Source of the DNA: Onthophagus taurus
Lineage: Eukaryota; Arthropoda; Insecta; Coleoptera; Scarabaeidae
Assembly: GCF_036711975.1 (NCBI RefSeq)
Contig: NC_091972.1
Coordinates: forward strand, 32,183,001 to 32,247,000
DNA length: 64,000 bases
Direction of reading: 5' to 3'
Shown here: positions 41,601-52,399 of the stretch, piece by piece
Position numbering within the stretch: the stretch's first letter is position 1
Layout of the letters: every line of letters begins with the position of its first letter
The notes under the pieces: model-generated
What the model was told of the DNA's origin: nothing
Database searches by the model: none
Seen by the model: only the letters and a program-made list of their open reading frames with translations
Position numbers and translations under genes: made by a program

Positions 41601-41871
41601 TTACCTATTAAATAATAATTTTTATATAGGTTTTAAAAGATTACGAAGACAAGTGGACGAAGAAGACAAAGATCCAATAGATAACGATAGTTCAATAGAT
41701 GAATTTCCAAGTACAAGATTTCGTCGTGGAGAGAAATTGGATAACAGCGATTTAGATTTAGAAGATGATACCAACAGTCCTGGAAGTGATGAAGCTCCCG
41801 ATGAAGTCGACGATGGCGATTGGAACATGATGGGTGCAGCTTTAGAACGTGAATTTCTCTCGAACAATTAA
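29643..41871 (+). CDS. Fcp1: RNA polymerase II CTD phosphatase Fcp1 (CTDP1)
   Basis: Exons 29643-29860, 30062-30215, 30279-30649, 36898-38483 and 41630-41871 (GT-AG, phases agree) give 856 residues. The N-terminus (to about residue 78) is the biotinyl/lipoyl-like domain of FCP1. Exon 3 carries the FCPH/HAD phosphatase core with D148-L-D150-Q-T and GARNYAHT. Exon 4 completes it (CIIDDREDVW), then has an acidic linker with a 24-bp minisatellite (residues about 409-489) and a BRCT domain (about 575-670). The acidic C-terminus (DWNMMGAALEREFL) resembles the RAP74-binding tail. The enzyme removes Ser2 phosphates from the polymerase CTD to recycle polymerase. Intron 3 contains three decayed or extra exon-3 copies. 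Poly(A) signal AATAAA at 42057. Confidence 0.95.
31190..31532 (+). pseudogene. Fcp1 exon-3 duplicate 2 (broken)
   Basis: Copy of the phosphatase exon from KLVLLVDLDQ to the aaa|gtaag donor. The threonine of DLDQT has become proline, about 9 bases are lost around gggctatctccatga giving a frameshift with a stop, and GDQ has become GD-stop. It cannot encode phosphatase. Confidence 0.9.
32084..32434 (+). pseudogene. Fcp1 exon-3 duplicate 3 (open frame, probably not used)
   Basis: Open throughout, keeps DLDQTLIH and the donor (phase 2, like the genuine exon). Substitutions include L-to-P just before the active site, D-to-N in HTTNN, Q-to-C at GDQC and D-to-V in LSRVEC, the last in a normally invariant motif. 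The nearest acceptor (tttttag at 32061) would put the frame in phase 1, incompatible with exon 2 (phase 0) and with exon 3 (phase 2). A substitute exon is therefore unlikely unless another acceptor is used. Confidence 0.75.
32980..33331 (+). pseudogene. Fcp1 exon-3 duplicate 4 (stop codon)
   Basis: Keeps DLDQTLIH but has a stop in place of the histidine codon of ARNYAHT (tag at about 33228), and its upstream acceptor dinucleotide is lost (ttttgg in place of ttttag). The donor is retained. Non-functional. Confidence 0.88.
33661..34719. other. Fcp1 intron 3, unassigned part
   Basis: AT-rich, no coding potential. At 34441-34480 ttaactctttgtgtcccgac followed by the palindrome tactttaaagta resembles a piggyBac-like terminus adjoining TTAA, but no partner end was found. 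Confidence 0.3.
34720..35640. repeat. ~190-bp tandem array in Fcp1 intron 3
   Basis: About 4.7 copies; tccaatccaacccaacaatt recurs at 34891, 35081, 35271 and 35466, giving periods of 190, 190 and 195 bp. Each unit also contains ttccttaatttcaataaata and catcttttttgacac. The copies differ at scattered positions; the first is the most diverged. Confidence 0.88.
36240..36895 (-). mobile_element. mariner-like transposase C-terminal remnant in Fcp1 intron 3
   Basis: The minus strand contains HSWFEQNPHYLWGSVND, matching the 'fLWG..K..vy' region of Tc1/mariner-type transposases, and ends with NKCIEIYGRHFKHL and a stop, the classic C-terminus of such proteins ('C....GGHFEHL'). Frameshifts lie between these blocks and the catalytic residues are not identifiable. 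It ends immediately before the acceptor of Fcp1 exon 4. Confidence 0.55.
37381..37620 (+). repeat. 24-bp coding minisatellite in Fcp1 exon 4
   Basis: About ten in-frame 24-bp repeats encode variations of VNNDENEK / INNEENEK. The reverse strand is open as a by-product and should not be read as a gene. The repeats lie between the phosphatase and BRCT domains in an intrinsically disordered acidic linker. Confidence 0.92.
38486..38572 (+). repeat. Short dispersed repeat at start of Fcp1 intron 4
   Basis: acactgtgttaattaattgt...gcaaccaatatcacag matches, in reverse complement, 56795-56875, and its first part matches 56358-56385. It begins within three bases of the exon 4 donor. Confidence 0.6.
38576..41300. 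repeat. ~530-bp tandem array in Fcp1 intron 4
   Basis: About five units, marked by a tatgataactaacttcaggt-like start at about 38600, 39135, 39662, 40195 and 40710. Each unit contains three internally related sub-repeats built on 'aa(t/g)tcaa(c/t)..caattttgacatat' and ends with a ttaaggttggtattaatatt segment. The last units are shortened and degenerate into isolated ttgacatattt fragments up to about 41300. Confidence 0.88.
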
Positions 41872-43719
41872 ACCAAGAACAAAAAAATAAAAAAAACGTG
41901 CGCGTAAGAAAACAAACTGTAAAAAAAGAACTAAAAGTAGGTGAATAGTTCTGACTGTGAAGACTTAATTTAAACAAAGTAATAAATAATTCATTAAAAC
42001 TGATTAGTTAATTATGTGTAGCTATTGTACAAAGGCGCAATCGGTTTACAGAAGAAAATAAATATATTTTTTAAGTAAAATCAGTATTAACTCGTCCTAA
42101 AACTGATTTAATCTGTTTTTTACGTGTTTAAACAGTCGCTGTTTACGCTTTTACACTAATGTTTATATTAATATTAAGTTAAATTTTTTTAAGTAATTGT
42201 ACGATGTTAATTCGTACTTTTTATACTTGTTTTATTTTGTCAAAATGTATGTTGAATAAAAAGAAAATATGCTATAAAATGCTATTATTAATGATTTATA
42301 TATTCATAATTATAGCAAAACAATATTTTAAATGTATAATTTGCACACAAATTTTGGAAAATGTTAACTTTAAAAACAATGTACATAAATAAAATTGTAA
42401 TAATATACTAAACAGTTTAACAACTTTCAGATAATCATGGATAACCTATGGTTGTTCTCGATGCTTTCTCTTATAAAGCATATAAAAAGTACAACTTTAA
42501 TCAGTCTTATCTCAAACTTAAATCAGAATCGAAATTAAAATGTTGATCATTTATTTGACAAAATGAGGCTGATTATCATCTGAAAATTATACAGGTTACT
42601 ACAGAAGATTAATTCGTTTTTAAAATGATATATTTTGAAAACTATTACACCTATAAACATGAATGAAACGTCAAAATAACTGGAAAATTTCCAAGTTTTT
42701 GTACACACTCACAAATGTTCTATGTAGGAATCCTAGGCTTATTTTGTAGCTTAACCCTGACAATGGTCATCACATTTAGTCAGGTGACCTAAGGAAATGA
42801 AGGTAGGTCATTGGCACCAACACCTTTCCAGCGATGCTATCTGCGAACTTGCATACTCAAATGAGAGGGTGCTAAGAAAAACTTGGAAGTTTGTTTTTGT
42901 AGATGTAATAGTTTTGAATTTATAGCGTTTTAAAAACGATTCAGTCGTTTTGTGATAATCCTGTATATGGTGGACAAAGTTTATGGAACGTATTTTGTGT
43001 TGCAGAGTTTATATAAACTCTAATATTCGTATAATTTGTCTAAAAGATTTGATATATATTTTTAATATTATTACAACACCATTGGTTAAATATTTGCTAG
43101 ATTTACATGTTCATGTGATATATTTTAAGTGCTGCCATTATATTCCAATAATTGTTTGCTGAGAGTTTGGATGTTAAGAGGGCGATTATGAAGTTTTGGA
43201 TGATTCTAATAGCTATCTTAGAGTTATTTCCATCAAAAAGTAGATGATTGAATAAAAATACAAAATCATGATATATAAAAAAAAATCTATACTTATTAGG
43301 TCTTTAGCACCTATTTTTTCCCCTCTATTCCTTTTCTGTTTTCTTCTCTCATTCTTAACCTGCAAAATATCTAAATCTGGGTTATTGCGGCTGCTTTTTC
43401 TTTTTTTTTTTTCCTTCTTTTTCTTCAACTTTTTCAACGGTTCAGGTGTTACTTCGTTTTGTTTACTGGGATCAGTTACTAATTGTAAACTGCCTTTTGA
43501 GTGACTTTCCGACTAGTTTCAGTTTTTCTGGAATTTGTTGTATCAATGGTTTTGAGGTAAGAGTAACCTACTGAAAAATTATGAGAGATTTTTCCTTCCA
43601 GACACATTGTATTCGCATATATACGTTTTCCACAAGTTTATATCTTCTTCGCGCGCTTCTACTTTTTATGCTGTAATGTATATCCGTCGAGCGGTATCAG
43701 CAAACAAGAGTTTTGAGTA
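41872..43719. other. Region downstream of Fcp1
   Basis: Contains the Fcp1 3' UTR (to about 42080). Beyond it is AT-rich sequence without a recognisable gene. 43380-43440 is a pyrimidine-rich tract that produces chance frames on both strands. I see no transposon terminus. Confidence 0.3.
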
Positions 43720-44061
43720 GTTGAAGAACATAAAGATAATTCAGAAACGGAGTAAGATGGTGAGGAGTTTGAAGATGAATACTACGAACCTGGTCCAGAA
43801 GCCATTTTTTTTGGGAAATTATTAAAAAACCAAGTAAGTCGAAAATCCGTTCCCGAGGATTGTTTGTAGGCGATGTCATAACATCCTGAAGTTGAAGAAC
43901 ATAAAGATAATTCAGAAAGGGAGTAAGATGGTGAGGAGTTTGAAGATGAATACTACGAACCTGATCCAGAAGCCATTTTTTTTGGGAAATTATTAAAAAA
44001 CCAAGTAAGTCGAAAATCCGTTCCCGAGGATTGTTTGTAGGCGATGTCATAACATCCTGAA
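43720..44061. repeat. 171-bp tandem duplication
   Basis: Two copies (43720-43890, 43891-44061) differing at only about two positions. The plus frame (EEHKDNSE...DGEEFEDEYYEP.PEAIFFGKLLKN) has identical stop codons in both copies and a strong donor-like caa|gtaagt. On the minus strand the unit is open and gives a 117-codon frame with two repeats of 57 residues. 171 is divisible by three, so length alone does not show which strand, if any, was coding. Product not recognised. Confidence 0.75.
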
Positions 44062-44344
44062 GTGATAGGAAGCGCTAAGAATGGTTAAATTGTTGGCATA
44101 AGACGACAATCGATAAAACATAAATTTTCTAGTGAAGAAATATAACACCCACATATACATAGCAGGAGCTCTTAGAGAGAACCGTCAAAATTTGGAAAAA
44201 CTTTCTGGAAAAGAATTGTTGTAATTGTAATTGTGTAATGTTGAAAAATTTTACATCGAATTGAATATCAAACAGTTCAAGACTCTTCAATGCCTTCGTT
44301 CTAACAATTTTACTATTAGAGCAGAACGAAAAAGAAAGTAGAAA

Positions 44345-45045
44345 TGTTTTTTTTTCAAATTTTGCAATTTTCGCCGATTGAGTTTTAAAAATTTGTATAA
44401 AATCGATTTCTTGGAATAGGAGTATGAAAATTTTTCTAAATGTTAATAAAAGTGTCCTCTTTCGAATGAACCAAGCTATTTTGAAAAATAACTTTTAGTT
44501 TTTGAGAAAACAATATTTGAAGTTTTGATAAAATTTTTGATATTGCAATTTTCATCGATAATTTTCAAAATTCGCTATAAAATTAATTTCTTGAAGGATT
44601 TTTGTGGAAATATCACCAACTATTAATTAAAGTATCCTCTTTTTAATACAACAAGCCGTTTTGAAAAATCACTTTTAGTTCTTGAGAAATAAATTTTTGA
44701 CATAATCGACAATTTTTTCGAATTTTGCAATTTTCGCCGATTAAGTTTTAAAAATTCGTATAAAATCGATTTCTTGGAATATGAGTATGAAAATTTCTCA
44801 AAATGTTAATAAAAGTGTCCCCTTTCCGATGAACCAACTTGTTTTGAAAAGTAACTTTTAGTTTTGGAGAAAACAATATTTGAAGTTTTGATAAAATGTT
44901 CGATGTTGCAGTTTTCATTGATAATTTTCAAAATTCGCTATAAAATTAATTTCTTGAAGGATCCTTGTGGAAATATCACCAATTATTAATTAAAGTATCC
45001 TCTTTTAGATGATCCGGTACGCGGCTTTTCACAAAATCACTAATA
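44345..45045. mobile_element. hAT copy 3 remnant: satellite array plus terminus fragment
   Basis: Nearly two A/B dimers of the 361-bp satellite, ending at tcctcttttag, followed directly by a short hAT 3' piece (gatccggtacgcggcttttc, then aatcacta) that matches 5625-5645. Transposase-derived sequence is absent, so this is a deletion derivative of the same family. Confidence 0.75.
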
Positions 45046-46076
45046 TACTTCATAATTGAATGTTTCTACAACTTGGAATAGTATTTGTTCTGATACTTTC
45101 CATAATAGAAAAGATGCATCTGATTGATCATCAGATATTGTTGTTAATTCTGGAAGCACGAACTTCAAATTTTATAAGAAGTAGAAATGCAAAATTCAAG
45201 TTTATGTTTGCAGTAATCCAGAAATTGGCTCACATTGCGAAATTGGACTATGAAGTACTTTTAATTACTCTTGTATTATTGAATTGGTTTCACGAATCAT
45301 TTCTCTGTGACAAAGCGCAAACTGACATTTCCAACATAATGAAATGATATCAAATAAGATTAAAATTACGCACAAGGAAATTCATAATTAAAAATCATTT
45401 TATAAGGCCAAACTCTGATGCTAACACTACAATTGATGTATAACAACGGCAGAGTTGTTAAAAAACTTTCGAAGAATGTCTGTTTTAGACAAAATTATGA
45501 ATGGGGAATTCTAACACGAGATCTGGTATTAATCTTATTATTAGTAGTGTTTAATCATGAAATTGTACAATTTTTCCTTATCAAAACTTTTTTCTATACG
45601 ATGTCTCAATGAGGGATTCAGACACCATCTAAATGATGTTGCGAACAATGAGATTTCGGCAATAGTTATTTTCCCGAATTCGTTCAACAAAGTTCAATAA
45701 AAGCTGTTGAATCTATTAATGAGAAAACTAAAAGTCAAAATGATGCTAAATTGCAAATTCTTTAATAGGAAAGGTTGATGTGGCATTATTGTTACACAGT
45801 TTAATTGAGCAAATGTTAACGATTTAAAAGAATTATTTTTATCTATATATCTCTCAAATTCTCTATTAAATTAACTTTCGTTTTAAAAAATGACATTTTA
45901 AACGTCAAACTAATTTATTATTTTTTAAATATTTTTAAATTATTCTTTAGTATTTTCTTTTTATTAGCTTGAATTATTTCTTTTTAATTTCTTATTAATA
46001 ATAAACTCTGAAATAGATTTAAGGAACGTTTATATTTCAATAAAATCAACAAAACTTCAATTTTTAAGGTTATGTC
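45046..46076. other. Intergenic region upstream of Gen
   Basis: AT-rich. Open frames of 60-95 codons occur but have no recognisable domain and unconvincing composition. No tandem repeat seen. Confidence 0.3.
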
Positions 46077-48146
46077 ATGGGTATCAAAGATTTATGGAGC
46101 ATTTTAGGTTCTTTTTGCGAGAGAAAACCACTTTTTGAGCTCCAAGGAAAAACCGTAGCAATAGATTTATCAGGTTGGATATGCGAATCGCAAAATATCT
46201 CCGAATATCAAGTTCAACCAAGAATGTATTTGAGGTTAGGTTTCGATTTTTATTTTAAATATTCCAAAAAACGTTAATTTATATTGTTTGGATCTCACAG
46301 AAACCTCTATTTTCGAACGTGTTGTCTTTTACTTTTGGGAGTAAACCCCGTTTTTGTATTAGATGGAAAAGCACCTACATTAAAATACAAAACTATAGCT
46401 TCGAGAAATGCTTTACAATTCAAAGGGGCAAAACCTAAAAGCGATTCAGATACGAGGAAATGTAAAGATCGTAGTCGATTTAATTACACTTTAAAACAAT
46501 GTGAGGAGATGCTTCAATTTATGGGTATTGCTTGTGTTAAAGGAAATGGAGAAGCTGAAGCTTTATGTGCACATTTAAATGAGGATGGAGTAAGATTTTT
46601 TTTGAAAAAGTTGTAATAAATGAAAAAGTAAATATAATTTTAGTTAGTACATGGATGTATTACCCAAGATTCAGATTGTTTTGCTTACGGTGCTAAAGTT
46701 GTGTATAAAAACTTTTCCATATCACAACAAGGGGCTCATGCAGCTTCTGGAGGATCAATTGATGTTTATGATATAGAAAAACTAAAATTAAACAATGGAA
46801 TTGGTAGAAATAAAATGATAGCTTTAGCTTTACTTTGTGGGTCTGATTATAATGATGGTGTTTATGGAGTGGGTAAAGATTCAGTTTTAAAACTTTTTAA
46901 TCAAATCAAGGAAGAGGAAATTTTAAACTATTTAAAATCATGGCGAGAAAAAGATGCTTATTATAAAATTTTAGAAGAAAATGTTAATGATAAGACTATT
47001 TGTACGAATTGTGGCCATTTGGGAAGGCTACAAAGTCATAATAAAAAGGGTTGTAAAGATTGCGATAAAACTAATGGCTGTGTAGACACTAATTACAAAG
47101 AAAAACTGCAAAAATTAAAAAACGAAATCAGCGTTCGTAAAAAATCACTTGAAGATCCCAATTTTCCTAATCAAGATGTTATCGATGAGTTTCAAAAACG
47201 AAAAGATAACGTGAATCATTTAAATTTAAGTTGGACAAAACCGAATTTGATTGGATTTGTTGATTTTTGTCGGGATTATTTGCAATGGGAAGAAATTTAT
47301 GCGTTTGGAAAGTTTTTACCAATTTTAACTAGATGGCAAGTTCTAAATTGCCCCAAAAATGGAAATATGCAAGGACTTTTAAAACCTGATTATATTAAAA
47401 AAGCAAGAAATCCAAAAGGAACTCCAAGTTATGAAATAATTTGGTTGGATGAACAAAATTCGTTTAAAAATTTAATTCCAGAGGAACAACTTGTCAACGT
47501 CGATCTAACAAAATTATTATCAACAATCGAACCACAAAGTTTAGTCGAAAAAACTTACCCAGAATTAGTACAAACATTTTTAGCCTCTAAAGAAAAACCA
47601 AAAAAGGTTTCAAAACGCAAGAAAAAAGAAACCGACAAAGAACAACCTAAAAAATCTCGAAAACAACCACAAAAAACTAAAGAGAGAAATATAGATTCTT
47701 ATTTTAAAAAGGCTTTAATTAATAATACTTTAGAAAAAGCTAATAAAAAGACTGATTTAGAATGTGATTTAGACTTGTCGAGTTTCGGAGATGAAAACGA
47801 TTCTGATTTATCGGATATCATTGATGATATAGTAAGCCGAAAACCAGATTACCTCAAACCACATCTAGATTTAATCAAAAAGAAAGAATTAAATGATTCA
47901 TTCTTCTTTTGTGATGATAACTTTGATAATGATCAAGAAGACATGTTTGAGAAAACTTTTAATGAATTGTGCAGAAAGGACAGTGATGAATCAAAAAGTG
48001 ATATTGAGGAAGAAAATGATGAAATTAATGTAACAAATAAACCTATACAAGAGGATAAAAGTGATAATGATGAAGATTCTTTTACAATAACTTATATCCC
48101 ATTAGCTGATAGAATTAAGGCAAAAATGAATAGTGCTAATTTATAA
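46077..48146 (+). CDS. Gen: XPG-family Holliday-junction resolvase Gen (GEN1)
   Basis: Exons 46077-46234, 46301-46589 and 46644-48146 (GT-AG, phases agree) give 649 residues. MGIKDLWSIL starts the XPG N domain; D30 in VAIDLSGW is the conserved metal ligand. The XPG-I block GNGEAEALCAHLNEDG supplies E137 and E139, then QDSD supplies D158 and D160, and LLCGSDYNDG supplies D217 before the helix-hairpin-helix GVYGVGKDSVLKL. A CTNCGHLG-to-GCKDC motif (C269, C272, C286, C289) matches the cysteine pair cluster of animal GEN1. The C-terminal third is lysine-rich, then acidic and disordered. The enzyme cleaves Holliday junctions and 5' flaps in DNA repair. All catalytic residues are present. A possible poly(A) signal lies at 48212. 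Confidence 0.94.
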
Positions 48147-48331
48147 ATAATTAATTTTAAAGTAATTTTAATTTAAAACACTAATTAATTCTGATAAAAG
48201 TAATTTTTTTAAATAAACATTTAAGTCACCGCCATCTATCGTTTCCCCAAACAACTATTAATCAATACCTAACCTCTTTATAGGTTATAATTTTATAACC
48301 TAAATAAATTACTAAACTTAAATTATTTACT

Positions 48332-48861
48332 ATGGCTTTTAAAACAGCTTCAAAAGCTTTAATGGTTTTAGGAGAATGTGTACCATGCGTTAAAGAAAAC
48401 GCCTCTAAATTTCGGGTGAAACGACTTGAATTAGATCAAAATTTATTAATGGTTTGTTCATTCTTAAAACATAATTATTTTAAATACAAAGTCTTTTTTA
48501 GTATTTCCGCAAAGATGAATTCATTTATGCGCACGATCCTCAAAATCAATGCAAAACTGGCGATGTAGTCTTAATAGAAGCTTTACCCGAACGTTTGACA
48601 AGATTAGTCACTCATAAAGTGAATAAGATCGTGTATCGGCTTGGAGATGTTACAGATCCTCTAACGAATAAAAAGGTTGTTGCTGGTAAATTTAGGGACG
48701 ACGTTGAAGCTGTTAATCAAATCTTTGGAAAGAAAAAGACTGCATTTGATTATGAAAAGGCACTGGAACGTGGTTGGCAAGAGGATAAAAAGGATTACAG
48801 TCATTTAGAAACTTATATTAAGTATCATGAGTCTGGAAAGAACGATCCTGCTGCTGTTTAA
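48332..48861 (+). CDS. mRpS17: Mitochondrial ribosomal protein S17
   Basis: Exons 48332-48451 and 48502-48861 separated by a 50-bp GT-AG intron (phase 0) give 159 residues. MAFKTASKALMVLGECVPC leads into the S17/OB-fold region: KFRVKRLELDQNLLMYFRKD across the intron, then CKTGDVVLIEALPERLTR and HKVNKIVYRLGDVTDPLTN. The C-terminal extension (FDYEKALERGWQEDKKDYSH) is typical of insect mS17. The N-terminus is basic with no acids in the first 14 residues, compatible with mitochondrial import. The protein binds small-subunit rRNA. It starts only 185 bp after the Gen stop on the same strand. Poly(A) signal AATAAA at 48901. Confidence 0.93.
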
Positions 48862-48906
48862 GGTTATATAAGTAATGTAGATAGTATTAATGTAGAAGTT
48901 AATAAA

Positions 48907-49640
48907 TTTTTGCTTATTAAAAAATAGGAATTTATTAATTTCCATGTTATTTATTTTGCAAGTGGAAGGGGTTTTGCTGACATATTATAAAGTCATGTCC
49001 TTGTTAAAAACAACAAGAGATTATTAGATAAAAATTTGAATTTTTATGCTGTGTTATGGTAATATGATAGACTCACAATCAGAGAGAATGAAAATAGAGA
49101 TGAATCAAGAAGTTTATTGGAAGCTATAAGATCTCTTATGTGTGCTTCTATGATTATATAGTTGGAGTATATACTTATCCCCTGATTTACAAGGAAGATT
49201 GTACATTGAAACCTTGAATTTTGCTAAGTAAAATCATGTAAAACGAAAAAAAAACCCAAAATTTGCATGATTCAATCATTTATTTAAGTACAAGAAAAGT
49301 AAGACATCTTAGAAAACACAAAATTGTACTTAGTTCATAAAACAAGAAACATATGAAAGTACATATTTAATTTATTTTGCATTAGGGACAAAAAATTAAA
49401 AAACAAAAAGACCTGTAAAAATTAATTATAAGTTTAATCATTTTCATAAATCTTTTCTTTCTAATAGGTACCATCATTACCTCAGCTTTCTTGATGTGAT
49501 TCTTAATGGTTGACGAATTAGGGAAGATCTCAGGTGGATAAGACTTTGTCATGAAATTCGTAATTAACAATTGCGTGGGTTTTTTGCTAAATATAGACTT
49601 CTTCATATTGATTTAAGCATTTACGAAGCTATCCGGCCAT
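48907..49640. other. Intergenic AT-rich stretch
   Basis: No gene or recognisable repeat; short chance frames only. Confidence 0.3.
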
Positions 49641-50622
49641 CGTAACTTCTTCGTATTGGTTACGGAATTATGAATGATTTAAGTTTATGGCTGGGAGTTA
49701 TGGATAACTGCACACCAGTCATTTCCATAAATGTAATTATAATATTAATGCCAATAAGTGCGGTGCGGTTAGTTTTAAGGTGTGTCCAGACATTGCGCGG
49801 CGTTCGTCGGACACAATTCTGCCGCGCGCCAGTTTGGACGTATTCAAATAACGTGTGCGTGGCATATGCGCGGCACGCCGCGCGCTATTGCCGCGCAATG
49901 TCTGGACACACCTTTACACGCAAGCTGTCTCCTCTTCCATCTTCTTATTATATAGAAGGTGTTCTTCTTGAGAAACTATCTACAATCAAGGATCTGGGAG
50001 TAACTTTTGACCGCAAATTGTCTTTTGTACCTCACATCGAAAATATTGCGTCTTCTGCAGCGAGGATGCTTGGTTTCGTTTTGCGCACCTCGCGTGCTTT
50101 TTCTGATATCGGTGTGTACAAGACCCTATTTTCGACTTTGTATTGTCCAAATTGGAATATGGCTCTGTAATTTGGTCGCCACATTATGTGTGTCATAGAC
50201 TTATATTGGAGAGAATTCAGAGGAGATTTCTCAAATATACGCATCCCTGCTGCGGCGTCACAACTTTTCTGCACTAGACGTAAGAGGAGATGACCAGTGC
50301 ATCAAGTTTTTGCAGAAGTTAGTGCAAGGTGAATTGGATTGTGGTTGGTTGTTGTCGCGGATCATTTGCGCGGTGCCTACGCGTACAACACGTAGTACAA
50401 ATCAGTTTTATTTGAGGAATTGCAGATCCAATGTTTTAGCCAACTCCCCGGTGCAGAGGATGTGTAAACTAACTAACAATCAATAATAGTGTAAGAGTGT
50501 TTATGTGAATTATATTTGTTTTATGGCATGTGTTATTTCTTATTTTCTTTTTCTTGTAATATTGTCCTGTAATTGATCTTTGTTGGGCAATAAAGTGAAT
50601 TATTATTATTATTATTATTATA
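49641..50622 (+). mobile_element. Jockey-like LINE 3' part, interrupted by a MITE
   Basis: Plus-strand RT C-terminal region. INANKCGAVSF is followed, across the MITE, by TRKLSPLPSSYYI, then STIKDLGVTFDRKLSFVPHI, a thumb/C-terminal region (SAARMLGFVLRTSRAF) and VIWSPHY after a frameshift. It ends in ataaagtgaattattattatt, a (TTA)n tail at 50590-50622. The 5' part is missing, as is usual for truncated LINE insertions. Confidence 0.75.
49778..49913. mobile_element. 136-bp MITE (PIF/Harbinger-like) with 24-bp perfect TIRs
   Basis: Terminal inverted repeats of 24 bp starting aggtgtgtccagacattgcg, GC-rich interior, and TTA target duplications at 49775-49777 and 49914-49916. A 3-bp TTA/TAA duplication suggests PIF/Harbinger. 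Removing the element and one TTA restores an uninterrupted NKCGAVSFTRKLS frame in the surrounding LINE. No coding capacity. Confidence 0.85.
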
Positions 50623-50849
50623 ATAGAAGTGAAACCAGAGATAATTACGGAAATCGTTAAGAAGAAACAGGACTCGGACACTTGAATCGAACACGCGAGG
50701 AAGAAATAAATAAACGGCTTAGCCAGAGAATACACAATTAATCTTAGAATAGTTGAGGGTATACTAACATATGGTGATTGAATAGTTGCAGAAAATATAC
50801 GCGTGTGAAGTTGGCTATAGATTTCAGCCATACATTTTAAACTGAAAAA

Positions 50850-51715
50850 AATGCGTGATCGGGATATTCAATCGATCTAATTTCAACGGCATCGTATTCA
50901 TGGTCGCCTCTTGTTTCAGATTCGAAAAGAAAATTTTCCTAACCATTTCTTATATTCCGGGAAAATCGTTTTTCTTCAAACAATCGCAATTTTCGGCCTG
51001 TTCGGGGTGTGTAATCGATCTAATTTCAACGGCATCGTATTCTTGGTGTCCTTTTACTTCAGATTCAAAAAGAAAATTTTCCTAACCATTTCTTAAATTC
51101 CTGGAAAATCGTTTTTCTTCAAACAATTGGGTTTGAAATGGTTAGCAAAACTTTATTTTCGAATCTGAAGCAAGAGGCGACCAGAAATACGATGCCGTTG
51201 AAATGAAATCGATTAGAAACCCCGAACAGGCCGAAATTTGTGAATGTTTAAAGAAAATCGGTTTTTCCGGAAAATAGAAAATGGTTAGGAACATTTTTTT
51301 TTGCATCTGAAGCAAAAGGCCATCAGGAATACGATGCCATTGAAATTAGATCGATTAGAAACCCCGAACAGGCCAAAATATGCAATTGTTTGAAGAAAAA
51401 CGATTTTCCAGGAATATAAGAAATGGTTAGGAAAATTTTCTTTTTGAAGCTGAAGTAAAAGGGCACCAGGAATACGATGTCGTTGAAATTAGATCGATTA
51501 GACACCCCGAACAGGCCGAAATTTGCGATTGTTTGAAGAAAAACGATTTTTCCGGAATATAAGAAATGGTTAGGAAAATTTTCTTTTTCATTCTGATGCA
51601 AGAAGCGACTAGGAATGTAATGCCGTTGAAATGGGATCGATTAGAAACCCCGAACAGCCCGACATTTGCTTATGTTTGAAGAAAATCAATTTTTCCGGAA
51701 TATAGGAAATGGTTA
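50850..51715. repeat. ~143-bp satellite in head-to-head inverted arrangement
   Basis: Two plus-oriented units (atcgatctaatttcaac at 50871 and 51014) followed, after a turning point near 51128, by about four units in opposite orientation (gaaattagatcgattag at about 51343, 51486, and equivalents before and after). Each contains aaaattttcctaaccatttc and a cctgttcgggg word. The array abuts an RTE-like fragment at 51715, whose reading frame runs into it. Confidence 0.8.
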
Positions 51716-52060
51716 GGAATTTCTTGGCCTTTTCTCTTGAAGATGTCTCTAAGTTTCCCGTAGGCTGCCAATACGAATGTGATCTTTCTGTTTAGTTCGC
51801 TTGTTTGATTATCTCTCGATACACGAACCTCATAGCCAAGATATACATAGCTGTCAACCTTCTCAATCTCATTATCCCCAATATTGATGTTAGAGTTGGG
51901 AACAAGATTTGTCATAAATTTTGATTTCTCCACGTTGATATTTAGCCCGATTCTTGCACACCCCTCCTTTAAGTCGTTCAGCATTAGTTTAATCTCTCCA
52001 AGGCTATCCGATATAAGAACTATATCGTAGCGCAAATTACTTAAGCATTTGCAATCAATG
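51716..52060 (-). mobile_element. RTE-like LINE RT fragment
   Basis: The minus strand encodes MRYDIVLISDSLGEIKLMLN, a degenerate form of the RT motif around the catalytic Asp pair ('FADDIVLIA'), then CARIGLNINVEKSKFM and VDSYVYLGYEV. One catalytic Asp is replaced (RYD for ADD). Single fragment, no ends. Confidence 0.7.
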
Positions 52061-52399
52061 TTTATACCTTTTTGGGTGTAAACCAGTTGTTTAAATGCAC
52101 TCTGAGGACTGTGATGAACAATTTGGGTTTAATAGTGTATCGCCTTGTTTTACTCACAATCAGTACTTTACTACTTCTACTCTCTTCAGTACTTTCATTT
52201 TACCGTCATTGTAGCATTCTTGTAGATGTTATAAATAAGTTTGGTATATCGATAATCGACTCTGTATTCTTGAAGTGCTTGCAAAACTGCCATCAACTCG
52301 ATTTAAATTAAATTTTATAAATACCTGTAAATACCCATCTTGGGTAAATACCCCCGGGTATATATCCAGGAAATTTACCCTTGAAAATAAATACCCGGG
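52061..52399. other. Unassigned stretch with ATACCCGG words
   Basis: No gene. 52320-52400 carries overlapping taaatacccgggtat-type palindromic words, a low-complexity cluster analogous in style to the TATCCGG cluster of the hAT elements. I cannot assign it to a family. Confidence 0.3.

Noticed and set aside
43213-43504. Lysine-rich minus frame and phenylalanine-rich plus frame
   Set aside because: Both arise from the same T-rich tract at 43380-43440.
45060-45612. Open frames of 95 and 64 codons upstream of Gen
   Set aside because: Low-complexity AT-rich composition, no recognisable domain, and no splice arrangement that links them.
50855-51601. Open frames within the 143-bp satellite
   Set aside because: They repeat with the satellite unit and change strand at the inversion; chance frames.
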